A stretch of 64,000 nucleotides of DNA from the NCBI RefSeq assembly GCF_029867415.1, contig NC_081183.1:147494798-147558797 (forward strand), given 5' to 3'. The position numbers and the translations under genes were made by a program. Positions 1 to 11,579 of this stretch are shown here, in pieces. This DNA is from Vicia villosa. Taxonomy: Eukaryota; Streptophyta; Magnoliopsida; Fabales; Fabaceae. The notes under the pieces are model-generated. The model saw nothing but the letters and a program-made list of their open reading frames with translations, was not told the DNA's origin and did not search any database. How positions within the stretch are numbered: the first letter of the stretch is position 1; each line of letters starts with the position of its first letter.

Positions 1-1195
1 CTAATCCAATGCAATTTCCCTTTCAGGAAATATATATAAAGAGTACGCATAATTCAGCGCTCAGAAGTTGTGTCTCAAATGGTTCAGCATGCAACATCAG
101 AACATGGTCTGGCAAGACATCAGAAGATGGTCGAAGCAGAATCAGAACATGGGTCTATGGAAGCATCAGAAGAACATGAGATCAGAAGCACTGAAGATCA
201 GAAGATGGTATCACGCTCAGAAGCACTTCAAGGTCAGAAGATCAGAAGATGCTATGCACCAAGCTGTTTGACTCTGATGATATTCAAACGTCATATTCAC
301 AAACATCAGATCAGAAGGAAGTACACGTGGCAGACTACGCTGACTGACAAAAGGAACGTTAAAGCTACTAAAGGCTACGTCAGTAGACACAGCGTGAACA
401 AGGCTCGAGGTAGTTGACAAAAGCGTATAACATTAAATGCGATGCTGTACGGAACACGCAAAGCATTAAATGCATTCAACGGTCATCTTCTCAACGCCTA
501 TAAATATGAAGTTCTGATGAGAAGCAAGGTTAACGATCCTGAACAAAGACAATTCAAATTAACTTGCTGAAACGCTGTTCAAATCAAAGCTCAGAATCTT
601 CATCTTCATCAAAGCTCACTACATTGCTGTTGTAATATTTTAGTGAGATTAAGCTTAAACGTTAAGAGAAATATCACAGTTGTGATTATCGCTTTTAAGA
701 AGCATTTGTAAACTCTTGAATAGATTACATTAAGTTGTAAGGAACTAGAGTGATCGGTTGATCAGTATACTCTAGGAAGTCTTAGCAGTTGGCTGAGCAG
801 AAAGTCTTAGGAGTGAACTAAGCCTAGAGTGATCGTGTTGATCAGTAGACTCTAGAAAAAGTCTTAGGAGTGAACTAAGCCTAGAGTGATCGTGTTGATC
901 AGTAGACTCTAGAAAAGTCTTAGAGGGTATCTAAGCAGTTGTTCCTGGAGTGATCAAGTTGTGATCAGAAGACTCTGGAAGACTTAGTTGCGGACTAAGT
1001 GGAAAACCATTGTAATCCGTGCGATTAGTGGATTAAATCCTCAGTTGAGGTAAATCATCTCTGCGGGGGTGGACTGGAGTAGCTTCGTTAACAGTGAACC
1101 AGGATAAAAATAATTGTGCAATTTATTTTTATCGCTCAAGATTCAAAGTCACACTTATTCAATCCCCCCCTTTCTAAGTGTTTTTCTATCCTTCA
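1..1195 (+). repeat. 5' LTR of SIRE-like copia element (first 84 bp outside window)
   Basis: This is the same sequence as 7875-9069 at a constant offset of 7874, with only about four differences seen by eye. By comparison with the complete downstream copy, the first 84 bases of the LTR lie before the window. It ends ...CTTCA two bases before a primer-binding site. A TATA box (CCTATAAATATG) lies near 497-508, so transcription should start near 530. A roughly 57-bp sub-repeat (AAAGTCTTAGGAGTGAACTA...) occurs at about 801 and 858, with a degenerate third copy after it. The short ORFs inside it are not genes. Confidence 0.95.
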
Positions 1196-1197
1196 AT

Positions 1198-1209
1198 TGG
1201 TATCAGAGC
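1198..1209 (+). other. Primer-binding site, copia element
   Basis: TGGTATCAGAGC is the usual Ty1/copia primer-binding site, complementary to the 3' end of initiator methionine tRNA. It lies two bases after the LTR end. The same site recurs at 9072-9083 after the second LTR. Confidence 0.93.
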
Positions 1210-1283
1210 GCCGGTTCTAAGGTGCAAGCACTTAACCGTGTTTAGAAAAGATTCAGGAAGAGAAAAACGCTTTCATTTAAAAG

Positions 1284-3191
1284 ATGGTTGATGAAAGTGA
1301 AAAGACTACATCTACATCTGGCTCTGCTGAGCAATACAACGGTAACAATGGTTATACTAGACCGCCGGTATTTGATGGTGAAAACTTTGAATACTGGAAA
1401 GATAAACTGGAAAGTTACTTTCTGGGTCTAGATGGTGATCTATGGGATCTTCTGATGGATGGTTACAAACATCCTGTAAATGCCAGAGGCGTAAAGCTGT
1501 CAAGGCAAGAAATGAATGATGATCAAAAGAAGCTTTTCAGGAATCATCATAAATGTAGAACTGTTTTGCTGAATGCTATCTCTCATGCTGAGTATGAGAA
1601 GATATCTAACAGGGAAACGGCCTATGATATATATGAGTCCTTGAAAATGACTCATGAAGGAAATGCTCAAGTCAAGGAGACAAAATCTCTTGCCTTAATC
1701 CAGAAGTATGAAGCCTTCAAGATGGAGGATGATGAAGACATTGAAAAGATGTTTTCAAGATTTCAAACTCTTACTGCTGGATTGAGAGTTCTTGACAAAG
1801 GATACACCAAGGCTGATCATGTGAAGAAGATCATCAGAAGTTTACCCAGGAGATGGGGTCCGATGGTGACTGCATTCAAGATTGCGAAGAATCTGAATGA
1901 AGTTTCTCTGGAAGAGCTTATCAGCGCCTTGAGAAGCCATGAGATTGAGCTGGACGCAAATGAGCCTCAAAAGAAAGGTAAGTCTATTGCATTAAAATCA
2001 AATATCAAGAAATGCACTAACGCTTTTCAGGCCAAAGAAGAAGATCCTGAAGAATCAGAATCTGAAGAAGAAGATGAACTGTCCATGATTTCCAGAAGGC
2101 TAAATCAACTCTGGAAGACCAAGCAAAGGAAGTTCAGAGGCTTCAGAAGTTCAAGGAAGTTTGAACGTGGAGAATCTTCCGATGAAAGAAGATTTGACAA
2201 GAAGAAGGCCATGTGCTATGAATGCAATGAGCCTGGACACTACAAGAATGAATGTCCAAATCTTCAGAAGGAAAGTCCCAAGAAAAAGTTTCATAAGAAG
2301 AAAGGTCTTATGGCAACCTGGGATGAGTCAGAAGATGATTCAGAAGATGAGCAGGCCAACTGTGCGCTGATGGCGACAGAAGATGACGGATCAGAATCTA
2401 CATCAGAATCAGATTCTGAAGAGGTATTTTCTGAACTTACTAGAGATGAGTTAGTTTCCGGATTAACTGAACTTCTGGAATCCAAGTCTCAGATCTGTAT
2501 TAAATACAAAAAGCTGAAAAAGCTATTTGAATTTGAAACAAAGAGGCTTGAATTGGAAAATTCTGAATTGAAAGATAAACTTTTAAAATTATCCAATGAT
2601 GTTGGATCTCCTTCTAATTCAGAAAAATCCACTCCTAGCCTAAACCATATTCTGAAAGAATATGATTTAAGTTTCAGGAAGTTCTTATCTAGAAGTATTG
2701 GCAGAAGTCAGCTAGCTTCTATGATATATGCTGTGTCTGGAAACAAAAGAGTTGGCATTGGTTTTGAGGGTGAAACCCCATACAAACTTGAACCTGTTGA
2801 TGAAATGAAAATCACATACAAGCCATTGTATGATCAGTTCAAGTATGGCCACTCACATGATATTAGGCACACTTCACATGCACAAAGTTTTCACATTACA
2901 CACACTAAGAAGCATGTGACACAACCTAGGAAATATCATGAAACTCACATTAAGAATTATCATGTTGTTCCTCCTATTGCTTACAATGTTAAATCCAAGT
3001 TCAATCAGAACTTGAGAAAATCTAACAAGAAAGGACCCAAAAAGATGTGGGTACCTAAGGATAAGATTATTCCTATTGCAGGTATCCTTGACTGCAAAAA
3101 GGACAAGGCACAACATGTCATGGTACCTGGACTCTGGATGCTCGCGACACATGACAGGAAGAAGGTCTATGTTCCAAGACCTGGTGCTTAA
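1284..3191 (+). CDS. gag: Copia Gag polyprotein (635-aa frame)
   Basis: This frame encodes the nucleocapsid precursor of the copia element. The ATG at 1284 lies 74 bp after the primer-binding site, as expected. The N-terminal half is a copia-type capsid domain (DGENFEYWKDKLESYF near residue 30; KADHVKKIIRSLPRRWGPMV near 175-195). A CX2CX4HX4C zinc knuckle (CYECNEPGHYKNEC) begins at about residue 311. Acidic Ser/Glu-rich and Lys-rich tracts follow. The last roughly 25 residues are an out-of-frame tail: at 3118-3121 the protease frame (WYLDSGCSRHMTG) continues one base off. In most plant copia elements Gag and Pol form one frame, so this is probably a 1-nt lesion, although programmed frameshifting cannot be excluded. 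The start of this gag is duplicated at 9158. Confidence 0.9.
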   Translation: MVDESEKTTSTSGSAEQYNGNNGYTRPPVFDGENFEYWKDKLESYFLGLDGDLWDLLMDGYKHPVNARGVKLSRQEMNDDQKKLFRNHHKCRTVLLNAISHAEYEKISNRETAYDIYESLKMTHEGNAQVKETKSLALIQKYEAFKMEDDEDIEKMFSRFQTLTAGLRVLDKGYTKADHVKKIIRSLPRRWGPMVTAFKIAKNLNEVSLEELISALRSHEIELDANEPQKKGKSIALKSNIKKCTNAFQAKEEDPEESESEEEDELSMISRRLNQLWKTKQRKFRGFRSSRKFERGESSDERRFDKKKAMCYECNEPGHYKNECPNLQKESPKKKFHKKKGLMATWDESEDDSEDEQANCALMATEDDGSESTSESDSEEVFSELTRDELVSGLTELLESKSQICIKYKKLKKLFEFETKRLELENSELKDKLLKLSNDVGSPSNSEKSTPSLNHILKEYDLSFRKFLSRSIGRSQLASMIYAVSGNKRVGIGFEGETPYKLEPVDEMKITYKPLYDQFKYGHSHDIRHTSHAQSFHITHTKKHVTQPRKYHETHIKNYHVVPPIAYNVKSKFNQNLRKSNKKGPKKMWVPKDKIIPIAGILDCKKDKAQHVMVPGLWMLATHDRKKVYVPRPGA

Positions 3192-6100
3192 GTCTGGAGG
3201 AGAAGTCAAGTTCGGAGGAGATCAGAAGGGCAAGATAATTGGCTCTGGAACTATAAAGTCTGGTAACTCTCCTTCCATCTCTAATGTACTTCTTATAGAA
3301 GGATTAACACATAACCTCTTATCTATCAGTCAATTGAGTGACAATGGTTATGATATAATCTTTAATCAAGAGTCTTGCAAGGCTGTAAATCAGAAGGATG
3401 GCTCAATCCTATTTACAGGCAAGAGGAAGAACAACATTTATAAGACAGATCTGCAAGATCTTATGAGTCAGAAGGTGACTTGTCTTATGTCTGTTTCTGA
3501 AGAGCAGTGGGTCTGGCACAGGAGATTAGGTCATGCTAGTTTGAGAAAGATCTCTCAGATTAACAAACTGAATCTTGTCAGAGGACTCCCTAATCTGAAA
3601 TTCAAATCAGATGCTCTTTGTGAAGCATGTCAGAAGGGCAAGTTCTCCAAGCCTGCATTCAAGTCTAAGAATGTTGTTTCTACCTCAAGGCCATTAGAAC
3701 TCTTGCACATTGATCTGTTTGGACCAGTCAAAACAGCATCTGTCAGAGGAAAGAAATATGGATTAGTCATCGTAGATGATTATAGCCGCTGGACTTGGGT
3801 AAAATTCTTGAAACACAAGGATGAGACTCATTCAGTGTTCTTTGATTTCTGCATTCAGATTCAATCTGAAAAAGAGTGTAAAATCATAAAGGTCAGAAGT
3901 GATCATGGTGGTGAATTTGAGAACAAATCCTTTGAAGAATTCTTCAAAGAAAATGGTATTGCCCATGATTTCTCTTGTCCTAGAACTCCACAACAAAATG
4001 GGGTTGTAGAGCGAAAGAATAGGACTCTGCAAGAAATGGCCAGAACCATGATCAATGAAACCAATATGGCTAAGCATTTCTGGGCAGAAGCAATAAACAC
4101 TGCATGCTATATTCAGAATAGAATCTCTATCAGACCTATTCTAAATAAGACTCCCTATGAATTGTGGAAGAATAAAAAGCCCAACATTTCATATTTCCAT
4201 CCTTTTGGATGTGTATGCTTTATTCTGAACACTAAAGATCATCTTGGTAAGTTTGATTCCAAAGCACAAAAATGTTTCCTTCTTGGATATTCTGAACGCT
4301 CAAAAGGCTACAGAGTATACAATACTGAAACATTGGTTGTAGAAGAATCAATCAATATCAGGTTTGATGATAAGCTTGGTTCTGAAAAACCAAAGCAGTT
4401 TGATAATTTTGCAGGTTATGATATTGACATATCAGAAGTTGTTGAGCCAAGAAGCAACGCATCAGAAGCAGAGCTTCTCAGAAGCAAGGAATCTGAAGAC
4501 CAAGTATCAGCTTCTCTGGAGGATCTAAGCATATCTGAAGAACCATCTGTCAGAAGATCATCCAGACTCATCTCTGGTCATTCAGAAGATGTCATTCTTG
4601 GAAAGAAGGATGATCCAATCAGAACAAGAGCATTTCTTAAGAACAATGCAGACTGTCAATTAGGTCTTGTATCTTTGATCGAGCCAACTTCTGTTGATCA
4701 TGCTCTAGAAGATCCAGACTGGATAATTGCTATGCAATAAGAACTGAATCAGTTTACAAGGAATGATGTTTGGGATCTTGTTCCTAGACCAGATGGATTC
4801 AATATAATTGGTACAAAATGGGTCTTCAGAAACAAGCTCAGTGAGAAAGGTGAAGTGGTAAGAAACAAAGCCAGATTGGTGGCTCAGGGTTATAGTCAGC
4901 AAGAAGGGATTGACTATACAGAAACCTCTGCACCAGTGGCCAGGTTAGAGTCTATTCGTCTATTAATTTCTTTTGCCACTCAACATAACATCACTCTCTA
5001 TCAGATGGATGTTAAGAGTGCCTTCTTAAATGGTTATATAGATGAAGAAGTTTATGTCCATCAACCTCCTGGTTTTGAAGACTCTATGTCTCCTAATCAT
5101 GTTTTTAAACTTAAGAAATCATTATATGGATTGAAACAGGCTCCCAGAGCTTGGTATGAACGCTTAAGTTCTTTCCTTCTGGATAATGGTTTCACTAGAG
5201 GAAAAGTGGACACTACTCTCTTTTGTAAAACCTTTAAAAAGGATATTTTAATTTGTCAAATATATGTAGATGATATTATTTTTGGAACATCTAATGCTAC
5301 ACTTGGAAAGGAGTTTGCTAAGTCTATGCAGGCTGAGTTTGAAATGAGCATGATGGGAGAACTCAAGTACTTCCTTGGAATACAAATAAATCAAACATCA
5401 GAAGGAACGTACGTTCATCAAACCAAGTATGTGAAGGAACTTCTGAAGAAGTTTAATCTTCTGGACTGCAAAGAAGCCAAAACTCCTATGCATCCAACAT
5501 GCATCCTAGGTAAGGATGAGGTAAGTAAGAAGGTAGATCAGAAGTTATACAGAGGTATGATTGGATCTCTTCTATATCTGACTGCTTCTAGACCTGACAT
5601 TCTGTTCAGTGTTTGTTTGTGTGCTAGATTCCAATCAGATCCTAGAGAATCTCATTTAACTGCTGTTAAGAGAATTCTAAGGTATCTGAAAGGTACTACT
5701 AATGTTGGCTTAGTTTACAGAAAATCTAAAGAATACAACTTAGTAGGATTCTGCGATGCTGATTATGCTGGAGACAGAATTGAAAGAAAAAGTACTTCAG
5801 GAAGTTGCCAATTTCTTGGAAGTCATTTGATCTCCTGGTACAGCAAGAAGCAAGCAACTATTGCTCTATCAACAACAGAAGCAGAATATGTTGTTGCTGC
5901 TGGTTGTAGTACACAGATGCTCTGGATGAAAAGTCAGTTGGAAGACTATCAGATATATGAGAGTAACATTCCTATATTCTGTGATAATACTTCTGCTATA
6001 TGTTTATCTAAGAATCCCATTCTTCATTCAAAAGCTAAACATATTGAGATTAAACATCATTTCATAAGGGACTATGTTCAGAAGGGTGTTATTTCTTTAA

Positions 6101-6210
6101 ACTTTGTGGATACAGACCATCAATGGGCTGATATCTTTACAAAACCCCTGGCTGAAGATAGGTTTAAGTTCATTCTGAAGAACATCAGTATGGATTTATG
6201 CCCAGAATGA
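3119..6210 (+). pseudogene. pol: Copia Pol (protease-integrase-RT-RNase H), broken by one stop
   Basis: One frame runs from 3119 to 6210 with a single TAA at 4738-4740. The protease DSG is at 3130. A GAG-pre-integrase HHCC region follows (HRRLGHASL ... CEACQKGKF). The integrase shows D (codon 3712), D (3901) and E (4009), with exactly 35 residues between the last two. The reverse transcriptase has [26 protein letters not shown] and the catalytic YVDD near 5264. RNase H (GFCDADYAGD, STTEAEYV) and the C-terminal HIEIKHHFIRDYV and WADIFTKPL motifs follow. The stop falls between integrase and RT, where related proteins read on through (AMQ-stop-ELNQF), so it looks like a GAA to TAA change. With the frame change at about 3118, two small lesions disable an otherwise complete enzyme set. 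Confidence 0.93.
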
Positions 6211-7790
6211 GAAGATGAGAAGTTCTCATGTATGAGTATCTTCTGAAATGAATGTGGAACATTTTTTTTTAATCAGAAGTTCTGATTGAAATCTTTTAGA
6301 AATTATGATTCAGTTATTACTAACGTTTCATTGTCTAAGTTGATTCAGAACCTCTTTTAAAGCAAAACAGCTGTTACGTTTTATCTCGGGATGGTAAACC
6401 TGTCGTTACTATTCATGGATAAGCGCGCGTGCAGTTGAAGGGACGCCGACCATAGGTAACTGTGCTAGTCACCTCATTTGTCTTTATTATCTCTCCTCAC
6501 GTCACGTAACATTAAATGCTAGTCATCATTCGTTTTATTTGGTCTTAGTAGTTTTATTTTTCTTTGTTGAACACCTTCTTGTAATCCTCTTTTGATTATC
6601 AATAAAAAAGTTTCTTTGCTTTTACATTCCGATGTTTTCTTTTGTCGTTTTATACATCTGAATCTTTTTAAATATTCTTTTTGATGTTATGACAAAAAGG
6701 GGGAGAAGATAAAGATAAATGATAAATGATTAAATCTATCAGTTGCTGGGTAAAGGCTCTCACACATTCACTAACAAGAACTGCAAGTTCTATATGGTTT
6801 AAGTGTTTTGCAGGTACAGAGAAGTGAAGAAAATCTTCAAAGCAAACACTAGAAGCAAAACCATAAGAAGCGTTATTCCGTAAAAGGAATAAGCTCTTGG
6901 AAACTGAAGCAAGCTGAGTGCTGTCAAGCTTCAGAAATCAGAAGCAAGAAAGAAGAATGAATCAGAAGCACTGATAATAGAATTTGAATATCATTGTCTA
7001 TCCTGTTCTGACAAAATTCTATTTGCTTTGATACATATAATGTTATGGCTCTGATACATTATTTGCTCTGATACACGTTTTTAGCCTAAATGCTCTGATA
7101 CATTTGGCTCTGATACATATCATGTATTTGAATATACATTTTATGTTCTAACTCGTTCATGCTGACTTTTGTCGTTGAGTTTTTGTTCTGTAACATTTCA
7201 GGATGTAGAGATGCTCTGATGATGCTCTGGTACATTCAACAATGTTCTGATACAAATCTAGCATGAAGTGATGATTGGTAGACATTCAAAGTTCTGAAGC
7301 TATCCGAGGGAAGCAGAAATCAGAAGATGTGAATGCTCCAAAAGATCCAGAAATTCAAGTTCTGAAGCTGTCCTGAATGGAAGCAGAAGTCAGAAGCTGT
7401 GAATGTTCTGAAGATCAAAGAAATTCAAGTTCTGAAGCTGTCCACAATGGAAGCAGGAATCAGAAGCTGTGAGTGTTCTAAGGATCTAAAGAAATTCAAG
7501 TTCTGAAGCTGTCCAATGGAAGCAGAAGTCAGAAGCTATGAATTCTCTGAAGGCAGAAGCTTATATGATCGTCTCTACCGAAATAATCAGGGAAGTCTTT
7601 TATCAAAGTTCTTCGAGTATTTATTTCAGGGGGAGATTATTTATCTCAGGGGGAGATTGTTAATCTCAGGGGGAGACATATTCATATGCTTATGCTATAG
7701 CTGTGTAATTTGTCTTTTGCCGTCTACTCTTTCTGATCGCAAATTCATATCATTTATATATGTTTTTGTCATCATCAAAAAGGGGGAGAT
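6211..7790 (+). other. Long 3' non-coding region of the copia element, with PPTs
   Basis: No coding sequence is recognisable in these 1.58 kb between pol and the 3' LTR, where SIRE-type elements may carry an env-like ORF. There is an internal AAAAAGGGGGAGAAG tract near 6695, a run of TCTGATACAT-like repeats (about 7030-7110), the tandem array at 7285-7550, three PPT-like cassettes at about 7626-7678, and the final polypurine tract AAAAAGGGGGAGAT ending at 7790, directly against the LTR. Confidence 0.8.
7285..7550 (+). repeat. 68-71-bp tandem repeat, about four copies
   Basis: The phrase AAGTTCTGAAGCTGTCC recurs at about 7290, 7358, 7428 and 7499. Each copy is followed by GGAAGCAGAAGTCAGAAGCT-like sequence. 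The array is dominated by the heptamer TCAGAAG, which is also frequent in the LTR (70-250). Confidence 0.8.
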
Positions 7791-9069
7791 TGTTAGAACA
7801 AGATTTGTTCTTATCAATTATCTTAGTTTTGATGATAACAATAATATGAATTTTGCTTAAGATAATATGGTACTCTAATCCAATGCAATTTCTCTTTCAG
7901 GAAATATATATAAAGAGTACGCATAATTCAGCGCTCAGAAGTTGTGTCTCAAATGGTTCAGCATGCAACATCAGAACATGGTCTGGCAAGACATCAGAAG
8001 ATGGTCGAAGCAGAATCAGAACATGGGTCTATGGAAGCATCAGAAGAACATGAGATCAGAAGCACTGAAGATCAGAAGATGGTATCACGCTCAGAAGCAC
8101 TTCAAGGTCAGAAGATCAGAAGATGCTATGCACCAAGCTGTTTGACTCTGATGATATTCAAACGTCATATTCACAAACATCAGATCAGAAGGAAGTACAC
8201 GTGGCAGACTACGCTGACTGACAAAAGGAACGTTAAAGCTACTAAAGGCTACGTCAGTAGACACAGCGTGAACAAGGCTCGAGGTAGTTGACAAAAGCGT
8301 ATAACATTAAATGCGATGCTGTACGGAACACGCAAAGCATTAAATGCATTCAACGGTCATCCTCTCAACGCCTATAAATATGAAGTTCTGAAAAGAAGCA
8401 AGGTTAACGATCCTGAACAAAGACAATTCAAATTAACTTGCTGAAACGCTGTTCAAATCAAAGCTCAGAATCTTCATCTTCATCAAAGCTCACTACATTG
8501 CTGTTGTAATATTTTAGTGAGATTAAGCTTAAACGTTAAGAGAAATATCACAGTTGTGATTATCGCTTTTAAGAAGCATTTGTAAACTCTTGAATAGATT
8601 ACATTAAGTTGTAAGGAACTAGAGTGATCGGTTGATCAGTATACTCTAGGAAGTCTTAGCAGTTGGCTGAGCAGAAAGTCTTAGGAGTGAACTAAGCCTA
8701 GAGTGATCGTGTTGATCAGTAGACTCTAGAAAAAGTCTTAGGAGTGAACTAAGCCTAGAGTGATCGTGTTGATCAGTAGACTCTAGAAAAGTCTTAGAGG
8801 GTATCTAAGCAGTTGTTCCTGGAGTGATCAAGTTGTGATCAGAAGACTCTGGAAGACTTAGTTGCGGACTAAGTGGAAAACCATTGTAATCCGTGCGATT
8901 AGTGGATTAAATCCTCAGTTGAGGTAAATCATCTCTGCGGGGGTGGACTGGAGTAGCTTCGTTAACAGTGAACCAGGATAAAAATAATTGTGCAATTTAT
9001 TTTTATCGCTCAAGATTCAAAGTCACACTTATTCAATCCCCCCCTTTCTAAGTGTTTTTCTATCCTTCA
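7791..9069 (+). repeat. 3' LTR of copia element, complete (1279 bp)
   Basis: The LTR begins TGTTAGAACA directly after the polypurine tract and ends ...CTTCA. It is nearly identical to 1-1195, which suggests recent insertion or gene conversion. A TATA box lies near 8371. Homology to the first copy does not stop at the LTR end but continues into the internal region, so this LTR also serves as a 5' LTR for the downstream fragment. Confidence 0.95.
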
Positions 9070-9421
9070 ATTGGTATCAGAGCGCCGGTTCTAAGGTGCA
9101 AGCACTTAACCGTGTTTAGAAAAGATTCAGGAAGAGAAAAACGCTTTCATTTAAAAGATGGTTGATGAAAGTGAAAAGACTACATCTACATCTGGCTCTG
9201 CTGAGCAATACAACGGTAACAATGGTTATACTAGACCGCCGGTATTTGATGGTGAAAACTTTGAATACTGGAAAGATAAACTGGAAAGTTACTTTCTGGG
9301 TCTAGATGGTGATCTATGGGATCTTCTGATGGATGGTTACAAACATCCTGTAAATGCCAGAGGCGAAATAGTGGAAAGATAAACTGGAAAGTTACTTTCT
9401 GGGTCTAGATGGTGATCTATG
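9070..9421 (+). pseudogene. Second copy of copia leader and gag start, ending in a scrambled breakpoint
   Basis: The PBS, leader and first 70 gag codons (ATG at 9158) repeat 1196-1491 without gaps up to about 9365. From 9367 to 9421 the sequence jumps back and repeats 9264-9318 (offset 103, one mismatch seen). It then switches to Ogre LTR sequence through the shared bases ATCTATG at 9415-9421. The resulting 74-aa frame is not a functional protein. Confidence 0.9.
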
Positions 9422-10826
9422 TGCTGTTCGCTATTTTTGGTGGTGGGGGGTTTGCTACGAAATAGTCATAGCAATATCGTAGCTAAATCTGCAGGTTTTA
9501 CAGGGCTGGAGGTAGGGGATGATGAGTTGTCGTGATCTGGGTGGCCAATTCAAATTTTGGCGCGCGTTTGGACTTGTGCGTTTTAATTTCGTTTTTGTTT
9601 GTTTCCTGGTGTCTGCTTAACGCGTCTGTGTGTGTGGTGTGGTGGTCATGTGAAGCGTTGGTGAGGGGGAGGTCATGGGTTCGAGCCTCCCCTTCGCCTA
9701 TTTATTTTTCTAAAATTGCAAACTCAATCCTGTGCACCTATGCCTATGGAGCTTACCATGCATCCCCTTGATCTGGGCCATTAACTCCCACTGGCCCTAG
9801 ATCTAACGCTCTGGAATTGACACCCATACTATACACCCTACTAGCAGCCATACAGGATTAAAACCTTAATAAAATTTAATAAATCCTATTTATTTATTTA
9901 TTTGTTTTATTTGTTTTAATTTAAATACTTGTTTTTAATATAATTAATTGTATAATTAAATTGTTCTATAAATAAAATAGGTTTATAATATTTATATTAA
10001 AAACTCTAATTTGTTGTTCGTTCCGATTAAATCAATTAATCGCTATGGTCAACAATAAATTTTAATTAAAATGTTTATTTAATTAAAATGCAAATTAAAT
10101 TATATTCGATTAAATGGTTGCAACTATCCTATTGGTTGTGATGATTAATCTTTTCTTTAAAAATTCTTTATTCTTTTTAATCGAATTAATCGATTGCGAG
10201 GGGTAACGATATAAACTGTAAAATTATAATTAAAAATACCTTAATTCATTATTAGTGATGATCGAATCAATCGATTAAAATTGGTAATGGTGCAAATTAT
10301 TAATCTTTCAACTATGGTAATCGAATCAATCGATTATTGCGGTTAATAGTGCAAATTAAAACAGGGTTGTACGCCCACTCTTAAAACACTTCCCACGCTT
10401 TTCAAAACTTTTCAGTATTGAATTATACATTATCATAGGCTATTTCAAAAGCCTTTGAGGCAAACTACCGACCCTATCAAATTTCTAATTCTAAGGGCGT
10501 ACAACCCGTCCCCCGAACTACGTGGACTCTGATTCTCCCTAAGGAGATACGTAGGCATTTGGCAACAAGGCGAGTCCCCCACCTCCAAATCCTAATCATT
10601 TGCAATAATTAATTTGTTAACCCTAATAATTGTCTATTATTTGCCTTTTGCCCTAACCCTGATCTTTGTAATGTTAACCTTTAGGAAAGGGTTTTGGGTG
10701 CCTAACACCTTCCCTTAACCCGAATATGGTATCTTACCCTAAATCTCTTAATTATCAAAGGTTTCCTATTCGCCTTGGCAGAATAGGTGGCGACTCTCTA
10801 AGTTAATTTTTAGGCAGGTTGCTACA
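9419..10826 (+). repeat. Truncated 5' LTR of Ogre-type gypsy element
   Basis: This matches 23851-25258 at a constant offset of 14432, with one mismatch next to the left junction and none noticed elsewhere. It ends ...GCTACA just before the PBS. The first roughly 1.67 kb of the LTR, including its TGTCATACCC start, is missing and replaced by copia gag sequence. Its short ORF at 9532-9771 is shared with the 3' LTR and is not a gene. Confidence 0.93.
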
Positions 10827-10828
10827 GC

Positions 10829-10846
10829 TGGCGACTCTGCTGGGGA
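10829..10846 (+). other. Primer-binding site of Ogre element
   Basis: TGGCGACTCTGCTGGGGA begins two bases after the LTR end. This is the PBS type described for Ogre/Tat elements, reported as complementary to an arginine tRNA. The tRNA assignment is from memory of the family and was not tested. Confidence 0.85.
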
Positions 10847-11579
10847 CTCACTCAATAGTGAATACTATGCTCCTATAGGTTTTGGCAGGGTTTAGGTTTG
10901 GGCGCGTTTTAGGGTTGGCAAATTTGCCATTTTTAGGGTTTGGGGGAGTGCACCTTTTAATAATTTTTAAATTGTTTATTTGTTTTTGTGTTTTAATGTT
11001 TGTTTATCTGCTTTAAAATGTTTATCAGCATTATTATATGCATTGCTGGTTTTTTTTATGTTATGTTAAACCCTAAGCGTGGGAGTTAACTCTGAGATCA
11101 ATAGGGGAGTACGAATCTCCTACGAATCTCATTGATAACTCCACTCGGAGTGGGTTGAGTATTCGGAAAGGTCCAAAACGAGGCTTGACTTTGTTGAGGG
11201 CTGGACTGGATACTTGGCTGATCTCTCCGGGAACCTACCCCAAAAATTCGAACCTCATGGATAAAATGAGTCGTTCTAAAATCCGAAGAGACAAAAAGTC
11301 TCGGAGGCTACGAACGACCCCATGAGACCTTCTAGAACCCCCCATAAAAAGGTTGGCTCCCTAGAGCCCCCTACGTCGAACCTATGAACCTGGGTTTCTT
11401 GAAATATTATATGTTCTCTTTTATATATTTTTTTTCTTGTGTTGCTATGTTTTTTTATGTGTTTGCATGCATCATCTCTCATTTGCATCTTCATCATGTT
11501 TTATCCACAAAAAATAGTAAATAAAAAAAATATAATATAAATGTAAAAATATATTCTATTTGGTGAATGTGTAGGAAGG
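10847..11579 (+). other. Ogre leader, no gene seen
   Basis: About 730 bp of untranslated leader separate the PBS from ORF1. I see no open frame of note and no tandem repeat. It is T-rich just before ORF1. Upstream leaders of this kind are normal in Ogre elements. Confidence 0.7.

Noticed and set aside
68..420. Overlapping ORFs of 67-115 aa, repeated exactly at 7942-8294
   Set aside because: They lie in the copia LTR and its duplicate, on both strands, with low-complexity Gln/Lys/Arg/Ser content from the CAGAAG repeat; no conserved protein.
9532..9771. 79-aa ORF, identical to 23964-24203
   Set aside because: It is part of the Ogre LTR in both copies and has no start or codon evidence of being a gene.
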